Part shown: positions 10,939 to 22,735 of the stretch, piece by piece
Layout of the letters: every line of letters starts with the position of its first letter
Position numbering within the stretch: position 1 is the first letter of the stretch
Assembly: GCA_947626815.1 (NCBI GenBank)
Contig: CANQTN010000003.1
Span: 21,919 to 85,918, forward strand
DNA length: 64,000 bases
DNA from: an uncultured Clostridia bacterium
GTDB taxonomy: Bacteria; Bacillota; Clostridia; TANB77; CAG-508
Reading direction: 5' to 3'
The notes under the pieces: model-generated
Database searches by the model: none
What the model was told of the DNA's origin: nothing
What the model saw: only the letters and a program-made list of their open reading frames with translations
Position numbers and translations under genes: made by a program

Positions 10939-12691
10939 TTACTTAAATTTTTCTTTCTGTTTTTGCGGATTGACATTTGTTCTATACATTCCATATCTTT
11001 CCCTAGCAAGTGTTGTAAAATATATACTGGCCAATCTTTCTCCCCCAGGTGGCTCAGTATCTTTTAGTTTAGCCATATAATCATAAATATTTTCCGAAAC
11101 TTTTACATCTTTTAAATTCACTATACTCTTATAACTTCCTAAAACTGCATTGCTCATACTTCCTTTTGGCACATAGTAATATGTAGTAGTATCATCTATT
11201 TGAATATTTTTTATCTCTAAATCAGTATTTAAAATTCCATGTGATGTACCATCACTATTAACAATAGCTGATAATTTACTTTCAATTGGTCTATGATACT
11301 CATTATTTGCTACTATATAAATTGACTCTTCATTCACTACTTCTTTATTTTTATTATTTGTAATTATTGAGTATCCATTATATAATTTTCCACCAATGCT
11401 TAACCCTTGCAAAAAGCTTATTACTGAAACATTATTAATTATTTTTTCCCACTCATTTTCTTTTAATTTTGGCATTCTAAAATCTACTGAAGTAGCTGAT
11501 GAATAATCATTATAGTTTGTAATTGCTATTGATAATTCCCTTTCTATACAATATTTAATAACTTCTAATCTATGTACATTAAAATTTGAATACTGATCTT
11601 CTATACTATCATTTCCACCGTTAAAATCAAATATAATATCATTTTGATTACTAAATGTTATAGGATTTCCAAATTTATCTACTGCATCTTTAGGTTTTAA
11701 ATCATTTATTTTATATACATTTTGAATTCTCTTTTTAAATTCAACAGCTTCTTTGTAATATTCATTTGCAGAATTATCTACCTTTTTAAAAAGGTTATCT
11801 TTACCTTGTTTTAGACTATCACCATTCAAAATTGAAAACCATTTTCCATCACTTTCAGTGGCATCTTTATCATAATAATATTTTACCCCATTTATTTTTA
11901 AATATGGATATTCTCGTATTTTGTTTTTTTCATTTGTATAATTAGCTCTTGAATTATATACATATTCCTTTTGCATGTTTTCATTTGAAGATATTTTTAT
12001 TCCTCTATAAGTGTATGATCCATCACTTCCAGCAATATTATCTAATAAATAGCCTCCATCTGTTACCCATTTGTTATTTATCTTTCCTTGTATAGAAATA
12101 TAATTGTCTAATGCATATGTTATGACAAAATCATCTCCTCTACTTTTTCTTTGATATCTACAACTATAATATATATATGGTTTTAATCCTGAAAGCTTGT
12201 CTCCTTCATGATATGTTTTATCTTCTGCATTTGGTGCATTTTGAGCCAAAATTTCAGCATCACTCTTCCATTTTGACGTCGCTCCAGGAGCTGTTTGTAT
12301 TTCATGATCCTTAGTTGTATCTAATTTATTTATATATGGTGAATATATATAATACCCATCATACATTGTATATACTAAAGCTGGAACAAAATCTCTTAGA
12401 ATATCTTTATTATATCCTGCCATATTAAAATTAGTTGCTATTGAATTAAAAAATGAATTCACTGATGCTTCTATATCACGTAATTTTGAGTTAGCTAAGT
12501 CTGATGTATCACTATTTACTGTATTTAGTTGAAAAGCTTTGACTGCATCATATGTTGCATTATCTAGCTTAGAATCATATAAAGTTTGATAGTTAATTGT
12601 TTTCACTTGATTTCCGTATATATGAACTTAAAATCAATGTAATTGGTAATATTATAATAATAAATATTATAGCTAAACTTTGTACCTTCAT
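10939..12691 (-). CDS. Tad/pilus-cluster protein with N-terminal TM; +1 shift at CGGA (12613-12616)
   Basis: ATG at 12691 gives MKVQSLAIIFIIIILPITLILSSYI then CGG-A; +1 frame continues GNQVKTINYQTLYDSKLDN..., supplying the missing membrane anchor. Confidence 0.75.
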
Positions 12692-12796
12692 ATTTTATTC
12701 TCATCTTTCTATTTAAATTTAATACTTAAAATTGTAAATATTAACAAATAACCTATATTATGAAATTAAGCTTGTAATTTAAATTACAAGCCTTAC

Positions 12797-13330
12797 TTAT
12801 TTTCCTGTTCCATTTGCAGTTACAATTCCTCCATGCTGTGCTGCTATTGTATATGTGTCATTTCCCGATACCATATAAAAGAAATTCTTTAATTGTTGTC
12901 CCATCGTATTATTCGTATTCTTTACACTCGCGGAGAAAAAGTCTCCTTCTTTAAGCAATTTCGTACCCTTAGTCTCTAGTTCATCCAATATTTGAGATGT
13001 ATATTCAGAATAATATACATTTTCTCCTATTTTATCTGATACAGCTTGTGACGTTTTCTTTCCTGGATTTTCATCTAATACTTTTATTTCCATTTCTACA
13101 CTATATGTATTATTATCTGCTGCTAGTTCTTCTCTGAATTTTAAATATTTATCTAATGTTAATTTTCCTGTTGTCCTTACATCATCTACATATTCTGTTG
13201 TTGATGTCTCTGCTGCTAATTGCGATATATCATCTGTTCTATCTGCCATTGTCATTAATGGAAATCCAAACATTAAAACTCCTGATAATCCTATTGCAAC
13301 AACTGTTGTTAATGTATCATCTAATGCCAT
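12797..13330 (-). CDS. Pilus-cluster hypothetical protein, copy 1 (identical protein at 14794-15327)
   Basis: 177 aa identical to the other copy; hydrophobic N-terminus. Confidence 0.75.
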   Translation of the reverse strand: MALDDTLTTVVAIGLSGVLMFGFPLMTMADRTDDISQLAAETSTTEYVDDVRTTGKLTLDKYLKFREELAADNNTYSVEMEIKVLDENPGKKTSQAVSDKIGENVYYSEYTSQILDELETKGTKLLKEGDFFSASVKNTNNTMGQQLKNFFYMVSGNDTYTIAAQHGGIVTANGTGK

Positions 13331-13379
13331 TCCTTTTCCCCCCTTTTTATATTTTATATATATAAAGATTTTTTATATA

Positions 13380-14012
13380 TTAGCCTACTAGTGTATATGT
13401 TATAACTCTTTTTTGAGTCTTATTTGCATCTGGTGTTTCTGCTTCTGTTAATTCTTCTTGATAGTATATTCCCAAAGATTCTTCAAATGTATGGCTTGAT
13501 AAATATTTATATAAACCATCTGTTCCATCTAAACACTCTGGATCATCAAAATAAAAACCTGTTTTTTTAAATTTTTTTATATCTTCTTGTACATTAGGAT
13601 CTGAATCAGATGGATTTAATAAGCATTTAAGAAAACGTTCTTTCTCATCATCACTTCCTATTACATCATTTTCTAAGTCAATCCTACTTACATATTTTTC
13701 ATTTCTTCTGTATAGTTTAATAAATTGATCATCTCCGTTACCTTTTTTGAACACTATTTTATAATTTTCTTTATATGCTTTATATATTGCTGGTATTATG
13801 CTTTCTACACCTACTATTCTTTTAGTTGAAATTTCTCCATTTTTTCCTTTATTTAATTCTACATATTCATATTCATATTCTCTGTCATTATATTCTATTA
13901 TTTTATCAGCCGTACTTCTAGCTTTACTAAAAGAAGTCATGCTAAGGGATAATGCTAAAATAAATATCATCATCATACCTGCAATAAGTAAAGCATCTGC
14001 TGCATTTTCCAT
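13380..14012 (-). CDS. Pilin-like/minor pseudopilin-like protein
   Basis: MENAADALLIAGMMMIFILALSLS N-terminus shared with neighbours. Confidence 0.6.
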   Translation of the reverse strand: MENAADALLIAGMMMIFILALSLSMTSFSKARSTADKIIEYNDREYEYEYVELNKGKNGEISTKRIVGVESIIPAIYKAYKENYKIVFKKGNGDDQFIKLYRRNEKYVSRIDLENDVIGSDDEKERFLKCLLNPSDSDPNVQEDIKKFKKTGFYFDDPECLDGTDGLYKYLSSHTFEESLGIYYQEELTEAETPDANKTQKRVITYTLVG

Positions 14013-14040
14013 AACATATCACTCCTTTTTTTTTGCTCTA

Positions 14041-14466
14041 TTAATTTTTCTTAATACTAATTTGATTTATGTATCCAGCCGTAGACATTCCTCCATTAGT
14101 ACTACCATAAGTAACTTTATATGTAGATCCTACCTTTGCACTATCTACTTTATAAATTTTATTTGTTGCATCAGTTGTTGTAATAGGATCACTACCACTT
14201 GCTTGAATCTCAATAACAACCGGTGGATTATCACTCTTATTATTAGTATTTATTTTTTTTATTAATTCTCTTACATTTGCTCCTTTTACTTTATCTCCAA
14301 AATAACTTTCTAATGGTTCATTAAATGTGTTTACTGCTAATTCATCTATTGCATCTGTATTAGCAACTTTTTTTGCATTAGTATAAACCATCATACCAAG
14401 TGATATAAGTAATATTGATAATAATATAGCCCCTGCTATAATTAAAGCCTTTGATGCATTTTCCAT
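14041..14466 (-). CDS. Pilin-like protein, paralog of 15359-15772
   Basis: MENASKALIIAGAILLSILLISLGMMVYTNAKKV. Confidence 0.65.
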   Translation of the reverse strand: MENASKALIIAGAILLSILLISLGMMVYTNAKKVANTDAIDELAVNTFNEPLESYFGDKVKGANVRELIKKINTNNKSDNPPVVIEIQASGSDPITTTDATNKIYKVDSAKVGSTYKVTYGSTNGGMSTAGYINQISIKKN

Positions 14467-14793
14467 AACATTTTCCTCCTTTGAATTTTTGTTTATAATT
14501 TATAAGATTACTAACTTAAGCATTTAGTTAGTAAATTTAATTACGATTTTGTTGTATTATTTGTATAAATATTTTGAATTTTACTACTACTACTAAAAAA
14601 TATTATTCTTCTTATATTATACATTTTTTTATCTTTAAATTCAACATTTTCTTATAAAAAAATATATAATTTTTTATATTTTAGGAAAGTCATCACAAAA
14701 AAACAATAGACTTATTTCTTACCAATAAATCTAAATTTATTTATAATAGTTTACATTATAAAATAAGCCTGTAATTTAAATTACAAGCCTTAC

Positions 14794-15327
14794 TTATTTT
14801 CCTGTTCCATTTGCAGTTACAATTCCTCCATGCTGTGCTGCTATTGTATATGTGTCATTTCCCGATACCATATAAAAGAAATTCTTTAATTGTTGTCCCA
14901 TCGTATTATTCGTATTCTTTACACTCGCGGAGAAAAAGTCTCCTTCTTTAAGCAATTTCGTACCCTTAGTCTCTAGTTCATCCAATATTTGAGATGTATA
15001 TTCAGAATAATATACATTTTCTCCTATTTTATCTGATACAGCTTGTGACGTTTTCTTTCCTGGATTTTCATCTAATACTTTTATTTCCATTTCTACACTA
15101 TATGTATTATTATCTGCTGCTAGTTCTTCTCTGAATTTTAAATATTTATCTAATGTTAATTTTCCTGTTGTCCTTACATCATCTACATATTCTGTTGTTG
15201 ATGTCTCTGCTGCTAATTGCGATATATCATCTGTTCTATCTGCCATTGTCATTAATGGAAATCCAAACATTAAAACTCCTGATAATCCTATTGCAACAAC
15301 TGTTGTTAATGTATCATCTAATGCCAT
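14794..15327 (-). CDS. Pilus-cluster hypothetical protein, copy 2
   Basis: Identical translation to 12797-13330. Confidence 0.75.
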   Translation of the reverse strand: MALDDTLTTVVAIGLSGVLMFGFPLMTMADRTDDISQLAAETSTTEYVDDVRTTGKLTLDKYLKFREELAADNNTYSVEMEIKVLDENPGKKTSQAVSDKIGENVYYSEYTSQILDELETKGTKLLKEGDFFSASVKNTNNTMGQQLKNFFYMVSGNDTYTIAAQHGGIVTANGTGK

Positions 15328-15358
15328 TCCTTTTTCCCCCCATTTTTATATTGCTTTA

Positions 15359-15772
15359 TTAATTTGACGTAATCTTAATATTATTTATATATCCAGCCGT
15401 AGACATTCCTCCATCATCACCATAAGTAACTTTATATGTAGATCCTACCTTTGCACTATCAACCTTATAAGTATTCGCTGGTGAAGTAGCTGTGCCAATA
15501 ACCCCCCCTGAAATAGTAATAGTAACCGGTGGATTGTCACTCTTATTATTAGTATTAACTTTTTTTATCAATTCTCTTACATTTGCCCCTTTTACTTTAT
15601 CTCCAAAATAGCTTTCTAATGGTTCATTAAATGTGTTTACTGCTAATTCATCTATTGCATCTGTATTAGCCACCTTTTTTGCATTAGTATAAACCATCAT
15701 ACCAAGTGATATAAGTAATATTGACAATAATATAGCTCCTGCTATAATTAAAGCTTTTGATGCATTCTCCAT
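15359..15772 (-). CDS. Pilin-like protein, paralog of 14041-14466
   Basis: Same N-terminal ~90 aa, divergent central segment, conserved end KVTYG..GGMSTAGYIN. Confidence 0.65.
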   Translation of the reverse strand: MENASKALIIAGAILLSILLISLGMMVYTNAKKVANTDAIDELAVNTFNEPLESYFGDKVKGANVRELIKKVNTNNKSDNPPVTITISGGVIGTATSPANTYKVDSAKVGSTYKVTYGDDGGMSTAGYINNIKITSN

Positions 15773-15856
15773 AATATTTTCCTCCTTTGAATTTTTATTT
15801 ATGGTTTATTTATAATAGTACTAATTAACATTTAATTAGTAAATTTAATTACAATT

Positions 15857-16288
15857 TTATTGTGTTATTTGTGTAAATAACATCTTTTTAACTTTTCCAG
15901 TTAGTTTATGATATTGTATTTCTTCACACTTAAACTGGATTGTTCCATAAAATTCTACAAACTTGTCCATGCCACCATTATAAAGTATTTCCATTGGATA
16001 TGTTGTATTATTATCTATTATTTCTATATCTATATTTATTGAATTATTTTCATTATCAATATATTTTCCTTTTTTGTCCTTTTGTACTTGATTATTTTTA
16101 TTATTATCCATCGCTTTGTTTATAATTGTAGTAAGTTCTGTACCACTAATTTCTTTATTATTATAACTTACAAATTGTTTATTTTCTCTTTTTGCTTCAT
16201 TATAATTTACTTTAAAATTCATATACAAATATGAAATACTTCCAACAATTATAAATACTGCTAAGAAAAATATTACAATTTTTTTCAT
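15857..16288 (-). CDS. Small membrane-anchored pilus-cluster protein
   Basis: N-terminal TM, SYNNKEISGTELTTIINKAMDNN resembles neighbouring pilin-like proteins. Confidence 0.55.
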   Translation of the reverse strand: MKKIVIFFLAVFIIVGSISYLYMNFKVNYNEAKRENKQFVSYNNKEISGTELTTIINKAMDNNKNNQVQKDKKGKYIDNENNSINIDIEIIDNNTTYPMEILYNGGMDKFVEFYGTIQFKCEEIQYHKLTGKVKKMLFTQITQ

Positions 16289-16356
16289 ATCTAACCTTCT
16301 TATTATGCATTTTTTATTTTATTAATTAAAGATATCTAAAGTGCAATTTATATTAA

Positions 16357-16857
16357 TTAGCTATAAAAAGCAACTTTCCATACTCTTCCAGTATATTTAC
16401 TTATTTCTACTTTACATTTATATGTTCGCAACCTTTTTTCTCCAGTTGTAGAGTCAGTAACCATGTGAAGATTTATTTCATTATAAATATCATCATCAAA
16501 TTGTTTTTTTGAATCACTCCAACCTTCGATCCTAGTACCATTTAATGTTACATAAATACAATTGTCTGTTGCATCACTACTTAAATTATTATGTTCACTT
16601 TTTTTAAAATCATAGTATGTATTTGTTTCTGTTGCTAAATTTGCTATTGTAACTACATCATGAATTGTAACATTTTCTTTGCCTTCATAAGAAGTAAATT
16701 GTGCATTAAATTGTGCTAATACTGCCTCTGCTTTTTGCTGGTGTAATTTTGCAGATGTTGAACCAAATGACACAAATAAATATACTGCTAATGATAATAA
16801 CAATATTCCAATTAATATACCAGCTGCCATAATCAAAGCTTTTGAAGCATTTTCCAT
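16357..16857 (-). CDS. Pilin-like protein
   Basis: MENASKALIMAAGILIGILLLSLAVYLF. Confidence 0.6.
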   Translation of the reverse strand: MENASKALIMAAGILIGILLLSLAVYLFVSFGSTSAKLHQQKAEAVLAQFNAQFTSYEGKENVTIHDVVTIANLATETNTYYDFKKSEHNNLSSDATDNCIYVTLNGTRIEGWSDSKKQFDDDIYNEINLHMVTDSTTGEKRLRTYKCKVEISKYTGRVWKVAFYS

Positions 16858-16888
16858 TATTTCACTTCCTAATCCTTTTCAATTTTAC

Positions 16889-17740
16889 TTATTCAAATTT
16901 ACCTGTAAACTTAAACACCATTTCAGTGACACGACCTGTATTAGGATCTGTTACCATTTTTTCACAACTAAATCGTGCTCTTTTAAATTGTACAAATTCA
17001 TGACATGCATATGCCTTCTTTAAATTGTTAGCATTTATTAATGTATTTAATGAACTTTTTATAACATCTGCTATATTTTCACTATTATTATTTGTTTTAT
17101 ATCTCAAATTTTCTCCTGTAGCACTATCATATTTTATAATTGCATCTCGTATTGTTGTTAATTCATATTCACTAAAACCACTTGTCTTAAAACTACTACC
17201 TGACCTAGGAAGAGTACCATATATTTCTGATGCTACTGAACCTAAATTTTGTATTACACTTGAACTATAACTACCTACCATACTTTTTAATTTATTATCA
17301 ATCTTAGTTTTAAAATCATTATCTACATCACTTTCCGTATAACTATTATTTTGAATTAACACATTAGTTCCATCTATCGAGAAATCTGCTTTTTTTCCAT
17401 TAAGATCCACTTTTATAGTCATTGGCATATATTTTAATCCTGCACCTTCATCATTTTCAGTTTTAGCACTACCAGTACTACCATAAGCATAATCAGTTTT
17501 TCTTCTGTTATAGTCAATAACTTTATTTAATAAAGAATATAATTCACTTCCTCTAACATCCTTTCTGTCATAAGTATCATATTGATTATTAAATTCAAGT
17601 ACTTGTGCTGTTCTACTATTATTTGTATCTGAAGATTTATAACTAGATAAATTTTTAAACATTAAGAATAATGCTCCTAATATTATTATTCCTATTAATA
17701 TTCCTCCTGCCATAAGTATAGCTTTTGAAGCATTCTCCAT
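16889..17740 (-). CDS. Pilin-like protein
   Basis: MENASKAILMAGGILIGIIILGALFLMF. Confidence 0.6.
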   Translation of the reverse strand: MENASKAILMAGGILIGIIILGALFLMFKNLSSYKSSDTNNSRTAQVLEFNNQYDTYDRKDVRGSELYSLLNKVIDYNRRKTDYAYGSTGSAKTENDEGAGLKYMPMTIKVDLNGKKADFSIDGTNVLIQNNSYTESDVDNDFKTKIDNKLKSMVGSYSSSVIQNLGSVASEIYGTLPRSGSSFKTSGFSEYELTTIRDAIIKYDSATGENLRYKTNNNSENIADVIKSSLNTLINANNLKKAYACHEFVQFKRARFSCEKMVTDPNTGRVTEMVFKFTGKFE

Positions 17741-17757
17741 TTACCTTGCCTCCTTTA

Positions 17758-19833
17758 TTATTTAGTTGCAGTCATAGATGAGAAAGATGATGTCATACTT
17801 GTTAAACCAATAAATACTAATGGAACTATTAAATAACCAACAAACATTGCTATCATTGGTGCAAATCCTATTGCTTTACCTATCATACCTTTTCTTTTAA
17901 TTAATCTATCATTTGATTCTTTTCTCTTTTCTTGATAATAGTCTCTTTCTGAATCTAATTCATCAAATGCATCTGTTATTGGTATTTTTTCTACTGCCGC
18001 TTGAAGACTTTCAATAATTCTAATTAGCTGTATATAACTTACCTCTTCCTTCATAGCTTCTAATGCTTCCCATGCACCAGCCTCATAGTTGTTAACACAT
18101 TTTGTAATTGGTGCTCTAAATATATTTGAATATCTTTCTAGCCATTCCAAAATAATTTCAACATTTACCCTTTCTATTCTCATAAGCATTAAAATAATTG
18201 TTTGGAATTGCATTACTTCATCTTCCATTTCCAGTTGCCTCATTTTTACTTGGAATATCAATATCCAAATCGGTGTCATATATGCAATTAAAGCAAATAC
18301 AAATGATAAAAGTAATTCAAACCATTGCATATTTTCACTATTAATAATTTTTAGTTTTCCTTCTATTCTTTCTACAGTTTTTGCAATTTCTTCATCAGTT
18401 GCTTCAGCATAATATTTTAATTTTTTTACCGCTTTTTCTATTTGTTTACTTGTTGTATCTAGTTTTCCTCTAAATTGGTCTAATATTTTGTTATCTTCCT
18501 CTGTTACTTTCATTGCCTTTTCTGCATCTTTATCAGATAAGCCACCCATTAAATCATAATCAGTAGACGGCTCTTCATATATATAATTAATTGCTACTTT
18601 ATGCATCTGCACAAATAAAAACAATGATGCAATAAATGTTACTATCGCCATAGCCATTCTATTAATATATAGCCATTCCATTTTTAGTGATGATGCTGAA
18701 TCTTTTAAATACCCTTGTATTTTCCTGTATTCTTTTGTTCCTTGTTTTGGTATAAATAAATCTATTACTTTTTTTATTGGTTCTATTTTATATACTTTGG
18801 CTTGCCATGGATTTTCTGTATTTTTAGTATTTATTCCTGTTGAGCCATTATCTTTTAGCTTTCTTACTAATATGTATGATGCAAATGTGATTATTAAAAT
18901 TAAGATTTGTACTATCATTCCAGGTTTTCCTTGATACCAACTAGCTGTAAATGAAAAATTACTAATTGCCCATTTTTTTAATGGTTCAAGCAATAAAACT
19001 GGTGCTATTGAAATTACTGCCAAACTCTGGAACACATAATTCAATTTATCTCTTTTTAAAATTTCAAGTTGCATTTCTTGTGTTATATTATTAATATTTT
19101 TTAAGTATAAAGATGCTCCATCTACTTTTCTATCACCAAACTCTTTTGTTAGGTAAGATACACCTGCAAATTCCTTCAAAAAACTATTTGGTGCTATATC
19201 ATAATATTTTTCTAGTTCTGTTTCTGGGTCATCTGAGATTAATATTTCATATATTTTTTCTCCCTGTCTTGATACTTCCATTTCATCATCTTGGGAAACC
19301 TGATATATAGCTTCTTCTACCATGTTGTATTCATGATAAGCATGTCTTATTTCTGAGAAAAAGTCAATTTGCTCTTTTAAAATTTTATTATCTATTTTAT
19401 CTACAGAACCATCTATAAATGTATCTATCATAAATAGTTCAAATATTAATAATATAAACATTAATAAATAGTTTGATGATGTAAATGCAATAGTAATTGC
19501 TATTAATGGAATTAAAATAACAAGTGATTTTGTTAAGATTTTAGCTGTTCCTTTTCTTGTATTATATTCATCATCTACATTGACAATTTCTAGTCTTCTT
19601 CTTATTTTTAGTGTATATCTTTTTATAAATGGTATTTTTACATAAGCAATATATAATTTTTGAAATAGTATCTCTGCTGAAAAAGTCTGTGCTTTTGTTC
19701 CTTGTTGTAATGCTTGTATTCTTTTATAATCAGACTTTTGCATTTTTTTAGATATTATTACATATGCTAGTATTATTAATACAAATGCTGCTGCAGAACC
19801 ACCCATGACATATAATATCATATTATTGTCCAC
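17758..19833 (-). CDS. Large multi-TM Tad/T2SS-F-like inner membrane platform protein
   Basis: 691 aa, several TM segments, located directly downstream of cpaF-like gene. Confidence 0.6.
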   Translation of the reverse strand: MDNNMILYVMGGSAAAFVLIILAYVIISKKMQKSDYKRIQALQQGTKAQTFSAEILFQKLYIAYVKIPFIKRYTLKIRRRLEIVNVDDEYNTRKGTAKILTKSLVILIPLIAITIAFTSSNYLLMFILLIFELFMIDTFIDGSVDKIDNKILKEQIDFFSEIRHAYHEYNMVEEAIYQVSQDDEMEVSRQGEKIYEILISDDPETELEKYYDIAPNSFLKEFAGVSYLTKEFGDRKVDGASLYLKNINNITQEMQLEILKRDKLNYVFQSLAVISIAPVLLLEPLKKWAISNFSFTASWYQGKPGMIVQILILIITFASYILVRKLKDNGSTGINTKNTENPWQAKVYKIEPIKKVIDLFIPKQGTKEYRKIQGYLKDSASSLKMEWLYINRMAMAIVTFIASLFLFVQMHKVAINYIYEEPSTDYDLMGGLSDKDAEKAMKVTEEDNKILDQFRGKLDTTSKQIEKAVKKLKYYAEATDEEIAKTVERIEGKLKIINSENMQWFELLLSFVFALIAYMTPIWILIFQVKMRQLEMEDEVMQFQTIILMLMRIERVNVEIILEWLERYSNIFRAPITKCVNNYEAGAWEALEAMKEEVSYIQLIRIIESLQAAVEKIPITDAFDELDSERDYYQEKRKESNDRLIKRKGMIGKAIGFAPMIAMFVGYLIVPLVFIGLTSMTSSFSSMTATK

Positions 19834-19870
19834 TTGTTATTTCACCTCTCTTTGCTATTTTTGACTCTTC

Positions 19871-21845
19871 TTATGTTGTTTTAGGTTTTCTTCCTCTTCT
19901 TTTAGGGCTACTTCCTTCATCTATTGGAGTTGCACTAACTGATACTGTTTGTTTCATTTTTCCTGCCCAATGTCTTTCTACAAATTTATCAAAATTTTCT
20001 AAATCCACATCATTCATATTCATTCTCATTTCTTTTAAGTTATAATCTGTAATTGGATTTGTTATAATATATTCTCCATCAACATATTCTAATATATTGC
20101 GGTATGCATATAATTTTCTATCTGTTATTTTTTCAAAATAATGTGTTGCATTATCAAAAAATTTATCAAATTTTCCTTCTAATGTTTTTTCATTTCTGTA
20201 ATCAAATGTATATTCATTTTTTTCTTCAATTGGAATACATTCTGTTATTCTTTCAACATATCTTTTTCCTTTAAAGTCTTTTGTTAAATGTATATCAAAG
20301 TTTAATACTTGCACAACTTGCTCTTCTGCTGTTTTTTCATTTTTGAATACTCCTGCTCTTAGCATTGAGTTTCTAAGTGCTGTTACTAAGTTTGGAAATG
20401 TTTTAGCATGGTGTGTAAATAATGTAAACTTAGAAGCAACTTGGGCTGCTTGGATCATCCAAGATGCTACGGGGTCAGTTGCAACCTCTCCGGATAATGT
20501 TTACAGAACCGTCAGTTTTCTTTTGAACGTCCAAACCTTCTTGTCCTGAAATTGTTTCTGTCTCTCTAAATGTTAAAATATTTCTTGTTGGATATATTTT
20601 TCTTAAGTGAAGCTCGAAAGCTGTTTCCTGAACACGGATGTTCATAGTTTCATAAATGTTTTCTATCATTCCCATAAGCATAGTCGTTTTACCACAACCT
20701 TGCTCACCAGTAATTGATATAATTCTTGCTCCCTTTACTAAATATTTTAATAATTCAATTGATTCTTCACAACCTGGTTCCCCTTTAAACCATTGCTCTA
20801 ATGTTGAACGCTTAACATCAAACTTTCTTACGAAAAATGCCCATGTTTCAGAAAAGCTTGGTCTTACAACAACTACACGAGAACCATCTTTCATTTCATT
20901 GATTTTATAACCATTTGTATCTGATAATTGTCCTGGGTTATTATATTTATATATATTTTGACATACTCTTTTTAGTTCAGCTTCTGTACCAAATGATAAA
21001 AACTCTAAACGGATAGATTTACCTTGGAAAAATATCCATATACTGTCACAAGCTCTTGGGACTTTATGCTCTGAAACTTGCTCTAAGTAATCTCCACTAT
21101 CTGTTTGTGCTACTTGACTTAAAAAGCTTTCTGGAAGACCAGATACTCCACCTGAAATTCCATCTATATTCATATCTCTTACTTCATCTATACTACTATA
21201 TCCTTTATATCGTTGATATATTCTTTGTACAACTACTGCTAGCTTATCTTCAAATTTTAAAACCATATTTTCTTTTTCATATATTTCTTCTATTTCATTG
21301 CTCGTTATAACATAAGAAGGCTTTGTATCTCCCTCAACATACTTTAATGTAGCTAAATTATATTTTTTTATTAATTCTGTTAATGCTTCATATGCAAATT
21401 CTTTTTTATACATATAAATTAATATGTCAAATTTGTCCTGTGCCGTTAACATTGATGGTATATCAAATGGAATTGCTTTTGATATATTTTCTTCTGTAAC
21501 ACCATATTCTTTTTCTAATAAATCATAAATTAGTTCTTTTACATATTTCTTATCATTAACATCACCATATGTACAACCTTTTAAAGCTTTTTTTAATTCA
21601 TACTTTTTGTTTTTCCTTCTTTTTAACTCTTCTTCTGAAAGCCCTATGTCATATAAGTTAATTTTTGTTATTTCATCTAGTCTCTTTTTTACAAACCCCA
21701 TCATTTTATCAATGGTATATGTCTTATCATCTACATCTACCATTACTTCTACTTCCGCATTCTTTTTCTTTTTAATGCTGTAATAGATTGTATATACTGC
21801 AACAGCTACTACTACTAGCATTAATGCGACGTTTATTAGTGACAT
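19871..21845 (-). CDS. cpaF: CpaF/TadA-like secretion ATPase, +1 shift at CGGA (20489-20492)
   Basis: Walker A ITGEQGCGKTTML; frame 0 ends VNII|RRGCN*; +1 frame continues GEVATDPVASWMIQAAQVASKFTLFTHHAKTFPNLVTALRNSM. Confidence 0.88.
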
Positions 21846-21862
21846 GGCTCAGTTTTCCCTCC

Positions 21863-22702
21863 TTACATTTTTCCAGCTAAACTTTCCAATCTATATATAA
21901 TATTATTTATTGTTCTTTTTACTTCTGCTATGAAAAATCCGTTTCTATCTTCTGAATCTATTTTTCTAAATTTCAAGAATAAATCTGGCAGTGCTGCTTC
22001 TTCACATGCTTCAAAAAATAAAGTGTTATATGGTATTGTTGAAACTTTATTTCTTTCTCCCAAATATCTAGTAATATTTTTTATATTATATTTTGAAAAT
22101 TTATCATATTTTCCTATTAATAATAAAGCTTTTTTAGAATTTAATACTGGTTTTTCTTCTTTTAGTTTCATATAATCATTAATCATTGATAATCTTTGTG
22201 TTAAATTTACCACAATTAAATTAGAATTGTTTACTATAGCTTCTGAAACATCATCTTGAATATATTTATCTAAATCCACAAAAACTAAATCATAATAGCT
22301 ATTGGCTAAATTAATTAAATCTGGATAATATTGTCTTAGCTCTTTATACTCTTTCAATTCTCCTTCAAAACCTGGTAATATTTCTAGCCTATCTTTAAAT
22401 ATAATTTTAGTATAGTTAGTTATATGATTTGGTTCTAATTTATTACTTCTCATTATTTTGGTTAATCCTGCTATTCCTTCTTCCATTGCAGTATTTGCAT
22501 TTGGTCCAAATAGTCCTAAATTTTTTTTAACTTTACTTTCTTTTTCCCAAAAGCAATTATTCAAAGTTTCATCATTATATCCAGTAGAAACTACTAATAT
22601 TCTATAATTGTGTTCTATTGCTAAATATGTACAAATTGCTGCTAATGATAATGTTTTGCCTGCTTGACCAACTCCATGACTCCAAAAAGTTATAATTGAC
22701 AT
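21863..22702 (-). CDS. MinD/CpaE-like ATPase
   Basis: FWSHGVGQAGKTLSLAAICTYLA deviant Walker A; position in Tad-like cluster. Confidence 0.65.
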   Translation of the reverse strand: MSIITFWSHGVGQAGKTLSLAAICTYLAIEHNYRILVVSTGYNDETLNNCFWEKESKVKKNLGLFGPNANTAMEEGIAGLTKIMRSNKLEPNHITNYTKIIFKDRLEILPGFEGELKEYKELRQYYPDLINLANSYYDLVFVDLDKYIQDDVSEAIVNNSNLIVVNLTQRLSMINDYMKLKEEKPVLNSKKALLLIGKYDKFSKYNIKNITRYLGERNKVSTIPYNTLFFEACEEAALPDLFLKFRKIDSEDRNGFFIAEVKRTINNIIYRLESLAGKM

Positions 22703-22735
22703 TTTTTATATCATTCCTTCCTAAGATAATATATT

